Made by a program: the position numbers and the translations under genes
Notes under the pieces: model-generated
The model's database searches: none
What the model was told of the DNA's origin: nothing
The model's input: the letters and a program-made list of their open reading frames with translations, nothing else
Source of the DNA: Trichopria drosophilae
Lineage: Eukaryota > Arthropoda > Insecta > Hymenoptera > Diapriidae
DNA length: 64,000 bases
Assembly: GCA_030407085.1 (NCBI GenBank)
Contig: CM059582.1
Span: 209,776,001 to 209,840,000 of the forward strand
Direction: 5' to 3'
Shown here: positions 21,304 to 32,820 of the stretch, in pieces
How the letters are laid out: the number at the start of each line of letters is the position of its first letter
Numbering within the stretch: the stretch's first letter is position 1

Positions 21304-21844
21304 GTGTGTGTTTTTAAAAAAACAATGGAAGAAAAATACCAACTATTTTGGGATAATCATGTTGCCCACAATACCACCCCCACACCGGAAGTACCAACAA
21401 CTACCACTAGTGCGACAGTCCCAACAATAACCCCTCCAATAATAACTGCAGTACCCATGACTGCAACTTTTGTGACCACTACCTCTACTGCTTCAGAAAG
21501 AATCCCGAAAGGCTACTAAAGAGCAATATGAAGCCATATTAGAGAGCATTGAAAATATGAATTTCTTAGATTTTATTAAAGAATGTGATAGGGCGGAAAT
21601 TGCTTTTAGCGGTGACTTTAGAATAATGCAAGATCGGTTAACACGATATAAGGTGTTAACTACTTACCCCGATTTCGATGTTGATTGGAATGAATCAGTG
21701 GATGGTAGAGGTGAAGCATTACCAGTTACCCTTGGTGAAGCATTAAGTGACCTAGTTATAGGAAATATAATCCAGAACCCCTTACAAAATACTGTACCCC
21801 CTCGCACCGTTACTACTAGCGCCGCGCCACGCAGTAACCAGTGA
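21304..21844 (+). pseudogene. Unrecognised ORF pair, probably one frameshifted gene
   Basis: The first frame (21324-21519) starts MEEKYQLFWDN and becomes a Thr/Pro-rich linker. A second frame is open upstream of its first ATG at 21557 and overlaps the end of the first. It carries an acidic alpha-helical region (EQYEAILESIENMNFLDFIK) and a tail rich in Pro and Thr. The layout (short N-terminus, Thr-rich linker, helical domain) suggests one protein of about 175 residues broken by a single frameshift near 21485. A gag-like origin is possible but I do not recognise it. It ends 40 bp before the duplicated ankyrin unit. Confidence 0.35.
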
Positions 21845-21881
21845 TGCGTATGACAGGACTCAGTCGCGTTTCTTTCTTTCC

Positions 21882-22975
21882 GTGTCGTAATATTGATCGA
21901 ATTTTCATATTTGATGTAATTCAAAATATTTGAATGATTCGTGTGTAAGTACACTTTTCATCACAGAAACCAAAAACGTTAATTATTATATATGTCATGA
22001 GAACAAAATTCCCCTTCACACTTTGTATAGGCTGAGGACTGTCAAGGTTTCATATTGAGTGAATTTTCATTGAATATGAAACCTTGGCGTGTTTAAAAAT
22101 TTGTTCAGAGTCTTCTTTTCTCTGGTGTTTGCTATATTGTTTGCTTTTGCGTCTGGTCGAAATATACCAAAACCTGTTTTGTATATAATTTTATAGCATA
22201 AAATTATACAATTCCTTGGTCATCCAATAACCTTTTAATAATATCCTCTGGAGTGTCCCCTTTGGAATTTATTATTGCCACGTTGATGCCACGATCTTCA
22301 AGAAGAATGCTCCCGGCCTCCTTATTATCTAAAATTGCAGCTAAATGCAGAGACGCGTTCCCGTCTTCATCCGTGGCGTTGACATTTGGGCAGAACTCCA
22401 TAAGCAGCTCTAGAATTTGAGTATTATCATTATAAATCGCCGCATGGAGTGCTGTTGAACCGTGCGATGTTCTTTCGTTGATACTGGCTCCACTCACCAA
22501 CAACTCCCTGACCTTCGCGTAGTTTCCGGTAAATACTGCAGTGTATAACTCGCACATTTCACTGGTAAGTTTTGTTTTTCGGTATATCACGCACAGGAGT
22601 ATATAGTTTTAACTATGTCCTACAAGCTTGGCTGTTGGCTAAAAACTAACCAACTAGCCGTATTGAAGAAAACCAATGTGCCTGCAAACAGATACCGAGT
22701 CGGGGAAGAGACAATGAACAATAACAAGGTCTCAACGTCCTTCGTCCCTTGATAAGCTTAATCACCTTTTCGGAATCCTCTGCTGTCTAAAACTGTTTTT
22801 ATATGTGCAGAAGTTTTGGATATTTGTTTTTCTTTACCTGCGCTCTCAAAACTTCGACAGTCTTGGGTCATTATTTTCAGGGAATTCCACATTTTGTAAA
22901 CACTCCGTATAAACTAAAGCTTATAACGTTAAGATAAGAAATACCTGTGCGAAATCAATAAATTACCCATTTCCC
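21882..22975. repeat. Duplicated ankyrin unit, copy 1
   Basis: This segment matches 32043-33165 at roughly 97% by eye and includes the ankyrin ORF. Its first 220 bp (ATATTGATCGAATTTTCATA onwards) occur a third time at 26990-27222. Confidence 0.85.
22204..22590 (-). CDS. Ankyrin-repeat protein, copy 1
   Basis: 128-codon minus-strand frame with about three ankyrin repeats: YTAVFTGNYAKVRELLVSGA, then GSTALHAAIYNDNTQILELL, then DGNASLHLAAILDNKEAGSI. The tail has GDTPEDIIKRLLD. The ATG at 22557 may be the real start, because an acceptor-like TTACCAG lies just before it. Repeat 3 carries ASLH where copy 2 has the consensus TPLH, so copy 1 looks less conserved. Function unknown; ankyrin repeats bind proteins. 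It could be a host exon or a gene carried by a repeat element. Confidence 0.6.
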   Translation of the reverse strand: MIYRKTKLTSEMCELYTAVFTGNYAKVRELLVSGASINERTSHGSTALHAAIYNDNTQILELLMEFCPNVNATDEDGNASLHLAAILDNKEAGSILLEDRGINVAIINSKGDTPEDIIKRLLDDQGIV

Positions 22976-23265
22976 TTGCACATATTATCAAAATGTGATA
23001 AATAACATAAATACGGTGGTTAATATAAATGTGTTTATATCATTGAAAAATTATTTGACTAAAATGTGCCATAGTGTAACGTGTAGAACGGTAACAAAAT
23101 TGAACACTACACATTACTTGATATCTATGCGTTACCGATGAGTTCTTTCATATCATTTTATGTAGAATAACATTCTTCGTTTATACCTTATTCTCACGTG
23201 TGTGCCATTCCACATTGACAGGGGCACTTTTCGGACTCGAGGTCACGGATTTCTGCGGCAATTTT
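22591..23265. other. Flank of ankyrin unit, no intact gene
   Basis: Copy 2 has an open minus-strand frame upstream of the ankyrin ORF (32821-33045). Here the matching stretch is broken by a base insertion near 22778. From 22976 onward the sequence is unique and AT-rich, with no gene visible. Confidence 0.5.
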
Positions 23266-23669
23266 TCATGTATTCTTTAAACAATTCAAATACAGCAACC
23301 ATTTTTTATTTTTCTTATTTTAGCTGGTTCTTAAAAGTCACAACCACTTACAAAGTTACAACAAACTTTCATAAAAGCGAAAACACTGATAACTATGGTT
23401 GTTTTTGTCGCACTCACTTATAATTGACTTGTAACTTGTATTTATCAACATTAACAAACAAAAGTGGAATTTTTTATTTTTTTATAATTTAATATATTCT
23501 TTTTGTAAAAGTACATATGCTCAACTTTAAAATGACCATCGGTTCAAGTTTCTACCCCAAAAATAGTCAAATAGTTTAACTATTTTTTTTTTTAGGGTAT
23601 TAAGGGATTTATTCATATTTGAGGAAGTAATTTAGTCTCGATCCATGATTTTCAATGTATCCTAGAACT
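23266..23669. repeat. Duplicated block, left of LTR element
   Basis: Matches 31502-31902 closely (starts TGTATTCTTTAAACAATTC). It continues at 26837 after the Gypsy insertion, so the pre-insertion locus can be read from the uninterrupted copy at 31502-32283. Confidence 0.85.
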
Positions 23670-23719
23670 TGTAACGGACCGATTTGCATAGACCCGTAGG
23701 TAAATAATAACACGAGCGA

Positions 23720-25408
23720 GTGAGACCGTTCTTGAAGCACCCTGCGCCCGGGCAACCCTACATACTCACGACCGACGCCAGTGCATATGCGGTCGGGGCA
23801 GTATTGTCTCAATTAAACGAACTGGGAGAAGAAGAAATAGTAACTTACTACAGCAGGACGTTGAAAGGAGCGGAATTAACATATCATACGACCGAAAAAG
23901 AACTGTTGGCAATAGTGGCGTCTCTCAAGAAGCTGCGAACTTTCGTGTTAGGGGAAAAGATCATCTTAAAAACCGATCACAAGGCGTTGACTTTTCTGAA
24001 AAGCTGCCAGTTCCTCAACTCGAGGATAACCAGATGGGCGCTCAGCATCCAAGACTACGATATTGAGCCTCAATTTATTAAAGGATCGCAGAATAGGGTT
24101 GCCGACTATTTGAGCCGAAACGGCGACGGTGGCTCGCGAGAGAACACTGACGAAATCATGATAGCGAAAGTACATTTGCCACAACTCGATAAAGAAACGG
24201 TCTCCCAGCTGAAGAATCTGGGAAGGATGCAAAAGGAAGACCCACATATAAGAAAAAAACGGAAGCTGATAGACAATCCGGCTCGCCGCGAATTTTTCAG
24301 GGTAGAAAATGACATCCTCCTAACCAAGGGGAGAATCGGAAGCTGGAAAACACTCTTACCACAGATTGTAGGCAGGAGGTTGGGTGAGAGTCTTCACGCC
24401 GGATACGGTCACATAGGAACAAGAAAACTGTCCAAATTAATGGAAGAAGCCTTCACTTTTAACAAGTTCCGCTTAATAATTCGGGACATTGTAAGGACAT
24501 GCGACTCGTGCCAACGGAACAAAGTTCCGAATCGATATCCCCAGGGTCCGATCAAATCGATAATACCGGAAAAACCAGGTGATCTACTCTCCATCGACTT
24601 CTATGGACCACTCCCAACATCCAGAGGGGGAGCAAATTACATCTTAGTCACGATAGATGCGTTCAGTAAATTCGTGGTAATGTACCCTATAAAAAAGGCG
24701 AACACCACTACAGTCATCAAGAAAATCTTCGGAGATTACATCTCGAAATATGGGACGCCAGAGAGAATTCAGTTCGATCACGGAACGCAATTCACCTCGG
24801 AGAAATGGCTGAAAAAACTAAAAGAAGAAAAAATTCAAGGGATTTTTTCATCCATTCGGCATCCACAAGGGAACATCGTCGAACGGGTAAACCGAGAGTT
24901 GGGTCGATTTTTCAGAACATTCGTGGGTGATAAACACTCCGGATGGGCGGCCTGGATCGACGTCATTCAACGATGTATAAATGAGACGTATCACGAGGCA
25001 ACAGAATTCACACCAATAGAATTACATCTAGATTAAAAACCCACGAGAATCTGGGAAAAATAGATTCCAAAGTCACGCGAGATAAAGGAACCTAGTTACG
25101 AATATAAACTCCGGCTCGCCAAGGAAAACATTATACGATATGCGAGGACGAGAGAGACAGAGAAAAACAATAACAAAGGGAGATATACCTTTTTTAAGGT
25201 TGGAGATACTGTGCTGCTTAAAGCCTTGAATGTCTCGAATGCGATGGATAGAAAGATAGGGAAATTCTTCGCACTCTACGAAGGACCCTTTAAGATAAAA
25301 AAGGTAATAAATGAAACCACATATATTCTTGAAAATAATAGCGGAATAGAACGAGGCATGTTCCACGTGCAACTTCTGAAAGCGTACATATCCCGCAATG
25401 GTCAATAA
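23720..25408 (+). pseudogene. Gypsy pol remnant: RNase H and integrase
   Basis: Domains in order: RNase H (LTTDASAYAVGAVLSQ, YHTTEKELLAIV, KTDHKALTFL), integrase HHCC zinc region (HAGYGHIGTRKL with CDSCQRNK), then the DDE core with IDFYGPLP, FDHGTQF and HPQGNIVERVNREL. The second catalytic aspartate is in FDHGTQF, where SDxGTQF is usual. The frame then has a TAA at 25034-25036 and a TAG shortly after. It continues in the same frame to 25408 with the C-terminal integrase region (VGDTVLLKALNVS, GPFKIKKVINETTY). Inactive through the 5' deletion and two stops. Confidence 0.85.
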
Positions 25409-25514
25409 CAAACCGGAGATAGATCAGGGGACAAGGGGAAGTTCCAGGGATCGAAGCGAAATTCTAAATAAACAAGATCGGGGTAAACACAAGCGAGCCT
25501 TTAAATAGACGGCA

Positions 25515-26144
25515 TTGACCCCAAAATCAACAAGTAATTTCGAAACCATGCTGGAGATCGGAACCAATACTAGTGTTTTCCACAACGGGCGACACGTGGC
25601 CACCCAGACGGCGCGTCACGAGGTGAAGTGCGAGTGTCGGGTGTGCCGAGTTATGTGGGACCGACATCACAACCCCACACTGCTCGGAAATGGAGCTCGC
25701 TTCCGGGAAGGAAAACGAAAAAACCGCGGGATCGGCAAAGGGTTCCAAACAAAGAAACGGAGGACCATGGACCAAGCGTGCCAATTTCCGCCCGGGATGC
25801 TGCCAAAAGACCAGGCGAAATATGCCGATCTAGGTCGGGCGTTCGAGGAGGTGACACGATAAATTGCTCTGAGGAGAAAGGAGCTAGAAGAGTTAGAGAC
25901 GCGGCAAAAGGAAGAGGAAAAAGACCCCGATCTCGAAGATCTACGGTGGGACCTACTATACGAGGGCATGGACCGCAACTTAAGATCGGAAATGGAGAAG
26001 AGTTGGGAGCCGGAGTACGAGGTGCTCGATAATGCAATCCGGCAGGAGATTGAGGCAGAGCGACGACGGCAGGAAATGGCGCGGAGTTCGGAGGTAAATG
26101 AGATTGAACTCATAACAGAAGATATCTTGTGGATCGACGACTAG
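25515..26144 (+). pseudogene. Accessory ORF between Gypsy pol and 3' LTR, one stop
   Basis: A frame from ATG 25551 (open from 25515) runs to a TAG at 26142-26144, interrupted only by TAA at 25860-25862. The first part has a small Cys cluster (VKCECRVCRVMW) and basic stretches. After the stop comes a strongly charged coiled coil rich in Glu and Arg (KELEELETRQKEEEK). There is no signal peptide or transmembrane segment, so it is not an envelope gene. Its place downstream of pol suggests an extra, lineage-specific protein. I do not recognise the family. Confidence 0.55.
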
Positions 26145-26321
26145 GCGGGCGCGGAGCCGGATTGGGTGCAAACCCTTATCTCTTTTTAGAATAAAAGAAA
26201 AGATTACTATTTTTTACATCCGGGTGTTCATTTCCGTTAAGCGAAACCCGTCCTCTCGAAAAACAAATCGGAATCGGAAGATTAGTTCTCCGTAGCTAAC
26301 TTCCTGGGGGGGGGGGGGCTA

Positions 26322-26836
26322 TGTAACGGACCGATTTGCATAGACCCGTAGGTAAATAATAACACGAGCGAGTGAGACAGAGAGGGGTGTGCGAGTGGGA
26401 GAGAAAGTGAGTGTCGCGTGCATGTATGATTCTCCGGCCTATAAATTTGGGGGAAATTCCCGAGGTTGGGGACAGTCGTCGCCAGACAGTCTATACGGTC
26501 TGTCGATCGACTTGAGCACGCGCTCCGATTCCCCGGCTACGTAAGTATTCGTGGGCGGGTTGAGTAGAAGTGCATATAGCATAAACTTGCAGCGGCACCC
26601 AGGCCAGCGCGCCGAGTGTCCCTGTCAAGTACGGGTAGGCAGGTTCCCTCCGTATCAATTGTAACCACTTTTTCTCCTTACAGGTGGAGTGATTCAAGCC
26701 CAAAATAAAGGCACAACATAATTTATGCAAATTTGTACGCCCAAGGCGATAAAAAGGAGGAAGCTGAAATAAAGTTATCTTTTTCTAAATCAATCTGTCT
26801 CTCGAGTCCACTTATTCTCAAAACCTGCACGTTTCA
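26322..26836 (+). repeat. 3' LTR of the Gypsy element
   Basis: 515 bp with TG...CA ends: TGTAACGG at the start and GTTTCA at the end, flanked by AACT. Further U3-like signals include a TATAAATTT at about 26440. Confidence 0.85.
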
Positions 26837-27222
26837 AACTAGTGCAGAAAGAAAAAATGATATATCTTAATAAATAAAAAAAGTTTTTAATTTTTTAATG
26901 CAGATCTGCAAAATTTGTGTTTTTATACATTCAGGCGCTTCGTTTATTGAGCGAATTTTAAGCATCCGAAAAGTTTCTTTCCGTGTACGTAATATTGATC
27001 GAATTTTCATATTTGATGTAATTCAAAATATTTAAATGATTCGTGTGTAAGTATACATTTCATCACAGAAACCAAAAACGTTAATTATTATATATGTCAT
27101 GAGAACAAAATTCCCCTTCACACTTTGTACAGGCTGAGGACTGTCAAGGTTTCATATTGAGTGAATTTTCAGTGAAATTTCATTGAATATGAAACCTTGG
27201 CGTGTTTAAAAATTTGTTCAGT
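26837..27222. repeat. Duplicated block, right of LTR element
   Basis: Continues the block of 23266-23669 and matches 31899-32283. It ends where the rhabdovirus-like insertion begins. Confidence 0.8.
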
Positions 27223-27269
27223 CTTCTCTGGAATGGAACAGGAATATCAATAATAACCTAAAACTCATC

Positions 27270-28541
27270 ATGGCCGCACGTAACAATCAAGCATTAATTC
27301 GGGTATCAACCAAAAGAGCTTGCACGATAATCTGTCCAGAACTCTTGATCCCATCCCAGTATCCCTCAGATTGGTTCTTAAAAAACGACAGAGCCAAACC
27401 GAGCGCAACATACATAGATGGTCGTTTTTAAAAACATCAATTATTGAAGATTGTGAATTCTGGCATAAGAGAAGGAAAAATATCAGTTGAAATAGTGAAA
27501 GCTACGTTGGCTGCATACATGAGAGACATTAAAGAGGTTTTGCAAGGAGACTGGGTCTCATTCGGGGTAATAATAGGCCGAAAGGGAGAGCAGATCAGTC
27601 CCTGGGATATTATTGATTTGAATGTCAGACATGAACCAATCCATAATACAAGGGAGGAGGATTACCAAGAGCATAATATAAGAGGATTAATCATGTTGTT
27701 ATTGTCGGCCTCTAGATTAACAAATCTCTCTGTGGCAGCATATAAAGATGCATTGAGAGACAAAATACTGAAACTCATGCAAGCCCACGGCTCAGATATG
27801 AGAGTACTACCTGCTGAATCCTTATATGACACTTGGGTGTTAAACCCGGATTACAATAAAATGATAGCCGCTATTGATATGTACTTCAATAAATTTCCTA
27901 ACTGCTCCGATAGTTTTATGAGAATATGCACATTGAGATCAAAGTTCAGAGATTGCTCCAGTCTGCTATCAATTGGATATGCGAGAAAATTACTAAGTAT
28001 GCGGGCTGAATCTGAAATCCTAGATTGGATTTGGACAGAGAAACTTGCATATGAAATTGTAGCTATGATGAATCCAAATCAAGAGGTGCTCAACACAGAT
28101 TCCTATTTTCCTTACCAAACTGATCTAGGGCTCGTTACAAAAACATTTTACTCTGCCTCCAAAAATCCGGAGATATATTTTGTAATACATGCAGTAGGGA
28201 CCCTACTGTGGTCCACTCGGTCTAAGCATGCTAGATTTCTTTCAGATAGCAATGTAATAAACAATTCTCAATTGGCGAAGATCATGGCTTATGCATACAA
28301 ATCAGTATTTTTAATGGAAAAGGATGAGGATGGAAATGCATTCAATGTAGAAAGAGAAGCTGGAGAGGCTACTGGTGCTGAACCCCCATCCACAACGAGT
28401 GGATCCGAGTGGTTTCTTTACATGTCAAGCCTAGATTTTAAACTGACACCACAGATGAAAGTCGTGATAGACAACCTAAATGCCGCTATAGGTGAAACAA
28501 GGGCTGATACAATTGGAGATTATGTAAAAAATCATTTTTAA
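27270..28541 (+). pseudogene. Endogenous rhabdovirus-like nucleoprotein (N), one nonsense codon
   Basis: The frame opens at ATG 27270, has a single TAA at 27429-27431, and continues in the same frame to 28541. That is about 423 codons, close to the usual N length. RNA-encapsidating N signatures include CTLRSKFRDCSSL in the middle and the C-terminal MAYAYKSVFLMEKDEDG. The sequence is otherwise free of stops and frameshifts, which suggests a fairly young insertion. An AACAG start-like signal lies at 27237-27241 and ten A's follow at 28551-28560, as if a viral mRNA had been reverse-transcribed. It is an old viral copy in the genome, broken by the stop. Confidence 0.8.
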
Positions 28542-28560
28542 TTCCACTAGAAAAAAAAAA

Positions 28561-31497
28561 TCGTGACGGGTGCATTTTCTACCGCAAGGATCGCGATCAC
28601 CCTGCTATGCCGATTGTCACGGAATTCGATCTTCTTAAGATGAATTGAGAGGTGGGGAACTCAGCACTTCGTAATCCGGACTCACTCCGATCACATGGGA
28701 CGCCTAATGTAGTCAAAATTGCTCATTCGAATATTAATTCTCTGCGCGCGCATTTTCACCAAACCGAACATTTGCTCCAAACGTCTGACATTTCGATACT
28801 CGCTCTTACCGAAACATGGCTGACTCCGGATATTGCCACTCAAACCATGAGGATTCCATTTTTTAATTTAGTGCGTAACGATCGTGCAATTCCTTCCGAA
28901 GGCCGAAATCGTTTTATTCTCGGAGGTGGCGTTGCGTGTTACGTACATGAATCGTTTAATTATACTATAATTGATGCGTCCGACAATTCCGCCATTAATG
29001 AGCCCGAATTTTTATTGATCGATATTAGAATTCCACCGAATTCGAACTTGCTGCTAGCCGTTGTATATAGGCGACCTGGTGGCTGTATGTTTTCGTATTT
29101 CATGTCTAAACTAAATGTCCTTTTGCCTACGTATAAGAATGTTGTGATCACCGGTGATTTTAATTGTGATCTGTCAGCAAACAATCCGAATACTATGTTT
29201 TTACGTAAGTTCATTTCTGAGCATTCATTGTACACTATCCCATTTGGGCCAACTCACCATGTTTTGCATTCTGGTTCGCATACACATCTTGATGTTATTC
29301 TCGTTGATTCCGATGATAAAGTCTGTGATTTTGTACAATCAGATCAACCATTCGCCGCTGGCCATGACCTCATTGCTACTCGATACCGTGTAGAGAATTA
29401 TCCGCATCAACCAAAGGTCGTCACCTACCGCAATTTCGGTTCGTGTAACTTTGAGGCCCTTAGCAATGAACTGAATAATACACTGCGCAACACCGTTCCG
29501 GAACTCTATTGTTCTGAGACTTCTCCGTCAGCCAACATCTCGCAACTTCTTGATCGATTCTACTTTTGCGTGGGATCAATGCTCGATAAATATGCACCCG
29601 TTAAGACCGTATCTTCAAAGCGACCGCATGCCCCTTGGATCACGTCGGCCATTAAACGTCAAATTAAGCTGCGAAACTCGCTTTATCGCCGAGCCAAGCT
29701 CACCCGCAGCACTCTTCTTATACATCAGTATCGGCAATTGCGTAAAACTATCAAGTTATCCTTACGTACAGCAAAGGACGATTACATTTGTGGAGCGCTG
29801 GGACGGCAATCCGATCCACCGAAGATCTGGGGATTACTCAATAAGTTTGGAATTACCCAGGCCAAGTCATCGTCGTCCCTGATTCACTTCACCCCCGGAG
29901 AACTTAATAATCACTACGGCCAAGTTGCCTCGTCTCACTCGCCATGTACCAAGTCCGAACTTCAAGACTTATTAAGAGCCTCTCAAAGTGTCGTTTCGTC
30001 TACATCTATGATAACTTTCACCTTTTCTACTGTATCTATTGAGGACGTGCTTAGAGTGATGAATGCCTCATTCAATAAATCGAAAGGCCCGAGTCCCGAC
30101 GGGTTGCAGCTGCGTCACCTGCAGAAGATTTTGTCAGCAGTGGTCGTTCCGTTAACTTTCATTTTTAATATGTCGTTGTTAACTGGTATTTATCCAAATT
30201 CGTGGAAACGATCTTTCATCATCCCGCTGAATAAATGCTCCAATCCAACGTCTCCGAATGATACTCGACCTGTGGCTAACCCTCCCCACATTGCCAAGCT
30301 GCTTGACTCTTTGGTAACAGGCAACTTGTCAATTATATTGAGTCGAACAATCTTCTTCACCCTCATCAATGTGGATTCCGTCGCTTTCACAGCACGCAGA
30401 CCGCCTTACTGAAGATTTTGGATGACGTCAGATATGGGATTGAACAGGGTTTTATAACTATTCTGGTATTATTCGACATTTCCAAGGCTTTCGACTCACT
30501 AGGTCATTCGCTCATATTGAAGTGTTTGCGGAATATTGGTTTTGACGACATCGCTACCACATGGGTGCATTCTTACCTTAGTGATCGCTCCCAAACGATG
30601 AAGGGCCCGGACGGAGTTCTGGCCCCTGAGGTGTCAACTACATCTGGAGTACCACAAGGTTCGAGCCTGGGACCAATATTATTTATTATAGTGTTCAATA
30701 CTTTATTCGCGCGTATGCGATATTGTCGTGATACTACAGTGGTTTTTGCGGACGACACCCAGTTCTATCTAACTACGCCGATTAGTCGTCTTCACGAGAC
30801 CGTGGACAAATTGAATGCCGAAATTGCTACGTTTCTGTCTTGGACTCAGGAATGCGGACTTAAATTGAGCAGTAAAAAAACAAAAGCCATTATTTTCGGC
30901 TCTAGGTACAACTTAGCCACGTTAAAAACCACGGACGTCCCACCAATAATCGTCAACGGATTTACGGTCCCATACGTCGATGAGGTGCGCGACCTTGGAG
31001 TATTTCTCTCTTCGGACCTAACTTGGAACCGTCACGTTTCGTCGATCTGTTCTAAAGTTCATTTTACCTTACATCGGTTACGGTCCAGAGGTTCTACCTT
31101 ACCCACCAGACTTAAACTTATGCTGGTTAACGCACTTGTCTTACCGCATATCGATTACGCCTGTGTAGTTTACCGTGATGCATCTCAGTACTTGTTATTA
31201 AAAATTCGCCGATTACTGAACTCCGCGCTGAGATATATCTACAGGCTCCGTAGGGATCAAAATCTAGCATCATTCTGGGCTCGAGCAAACTGGTTGTCAA
31301 CTGAAGATCGTCGGAATTACTTTTTAGCGACGTTAACGTACCAGATATTGTCATCATCCCAGCCTTCGTACCTTCATGCTAATTTTGTCCCCGTGCATCC
31401 ATCACAACGTTTTTCATCTCGGCTCGCTCATTCAGACTATCGACTATCAGTCTGTCACACCGATTACTTTCGTAACTCATTCTGGATCGAATGATAC
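28561..31497 (+). mobile_element. LINE (CR1/L2/jockey-like), 3'-truncated
   Basis: The sequence starts directly after the A tract of the N-like insertion and ends at 31497, where the duplicated ankyrin block begins. No 3' UTR or poly(A) is present, and the last part of the usual ORF2 C-terminus is missing. Confidence 0.75.
28652..31494 (+). pseudogene. LINE ORF2: APE endonuclease and reverse transcriptase, frameshifted
   Basis: Frame 28652-30412 has the endonuclease: AHSNINSLRAHF (N), LALTETWL (E), VITGDFNCDL (D/N) and the SHTHLDVILV region with H near the end. The RT N-terminus follows with FNKSKGPSPDGLQ. The frame changes near 30355, and 30418-31494 carries the RT palm: FDISKAFDSL, TSGVPQGSSLGPILF and FADDTQFYL. 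No ATG starts the frame at 28652. There is no RNase H. FADDTQ suggests the CR1/L2 side of the LINE tree. Inactive by frameshift and by loss of the C-terminus. Confidence 0.85.
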
Positions 31498-32378
31498 AGC
31501 ATGTATTCTTTAAACAATTCAAATACAGCAACCATTTTTTATTTTTCTTATTTTAGCTGGTTCTTAAAAGTCACAACCACTTACAAAGTTACAACAAACT
31601 TTCAAAAAAGCGAAAACACTGATAACTATGGTTGTTTTTGTCGCACTCACTTATAATTGACTTGTAACTTGTATTTATCAACATTAACAAACAAAAGTGG
31701 AATTTTTTATTTTTTTATAATTTAATATATTCTTTTTGTACAAGTACATATGCTCAACTTTAAAATGATCATCGGTTCAAGTTTCTACCCCAAAAATAGT
31801 CAAATAGTTTAACTATTTTTTTTTTCAGTGTATTAAGGGATTTATTCATATTTGAGGAAGTAATTTAGTCTCGATCCATGATTTTCAATGTATCCTAGAA
31901 CTAGTGCAGAAAGAAAAAATTATATATCTTAATAAATAAAAAAAGTTATTAATTTTTTAATGCAGATCTGCAAAATTTGTGTTTTTATACATTCAGGCGC
32001 TTCGTTTATTGAGCGAATTTTAAGCATCCGAAAAGTTTCATTCCGTGTACGTAATATTGATCGAATTTTTATATTTGATGTAATTCAAAATATTTGAATG
32101 ATTCGTGTGTAAGTACACATTTCATCACAGAAACCAAAAACGTTAATTATTGTACATGTCATTAGAACAAAATTCCCCTTCACACTTTGTACAGGCTGAG
32201 GACTGTCAAGGTTTCATATTGAGTGAATTTTCAGTGAAATTCCATTGAATATGAAACCTTGGCGTGTTTAAAAATTTGTTCAGAGTCTTCTTTTCTCTGG
32301 TGTTCGCTATATTGTTTGCTTTTGCGTCTGGTCGAAATATGCCAAAACCTGTTTTGTATATAATTTTATAGCATAAAA

Positions 32379-32765
32379 TTATACAATTCCTTGGTCATCC
32401 AATAACCTTTTAATAATATCCTCTGGAGTATCCCCTTTGGAATTTATTATTGCCACGTTGATTCCACGATCTTCAAGAAGAATGCTCCTGGCCTCCTTAT
32501 TATCTAAAATTGCAGCTAAATGCAGAGGGGTGTTCCCGTCTTCATCCGTGGCGTTGACATTTGGGCAGAACTCCATAAGCAGCTCTAGAATTTGAGTATT
32601 ATCATTATAAATCGCCGCATGGAGTGCTGTTGAACCGTGCGATGTTCTTTCGTTGATACTGGCTCCACTCACCAACAACTCCCTGACCTTCGCGTAGTTT
32701 CCGGTAAATACTGCAGTGTATAACTCGCACATTTCACTGGTAAGTTTTGTTTTTCGGTATATCAC
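32379..32765 (-). CDS. Ankyrin-repeat protein, copy 2
   Basis: Same 128-codon frame as copy 1, with consensus TPLHLAAILDNKEA in the third repeat, so this copy looks better preserved. The alternative ATG is at 32732. It is flanked at a distance by an inverted repeat of about 60 bp (31976-32035 against 33427-33485), which might mark a transposable unit of about 1.5 kb. Function unknown. Confidence 0.6.
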   Translation of the reverse strand: MIYRKTKLTSEMCELYTAVFTGNYAKVRELLVSGASINERTSHGSTALHAAIYNDNTQILELLMEFCPNVNATDEDGNTPLHLAAILDNKEARSILLEDRGINVAIINSKGDTPEDIIKRLLDDQGIV

Positions 32766-32820
32766 GCACAGGAGTATATAGTTTTAACTATGTCCTACAA
32801 GCTTGGCTGTTGGCTAAAAA

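Larger units (their letters stand above)
23670..26836 (+). mobile_element. Gypsy-type LTR retrotransposon with large 5' deletion
   Basis: A complete 3' LTR (26322-26836) and 57-58 bp of the 5' LTR (23670-23727) share TGTAACGGACCGATTTGCAT. Target duplications AACT lie at 23666-23669 and 26837-26840, and the empty site is readable in the copy at about 31899. The remaining LTR start joins directly to the RNase H domain, so gag, protease and most RT are deleted. A G-run polypurine tract (26306-26318) precedes the 3' LTR. Confidence 0.9.

Noticed and set aside
25527..26113. Several minus-strand open frames opposite the Gypsy accessory ORF
   Set aside because: They are shadows caused by the high-GC, Arg/Glu-rich coding strand; no motifs, and the plus strand has a coherent coiled coil.
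27444..28541. Intact 365-codon viral nucleoprotein ORF
   Set aside because: Its apparent start is a TTG after an in-frame stop; the natural frame begins at 27270, so the gene is interrupted and not an intact shorter ORF.
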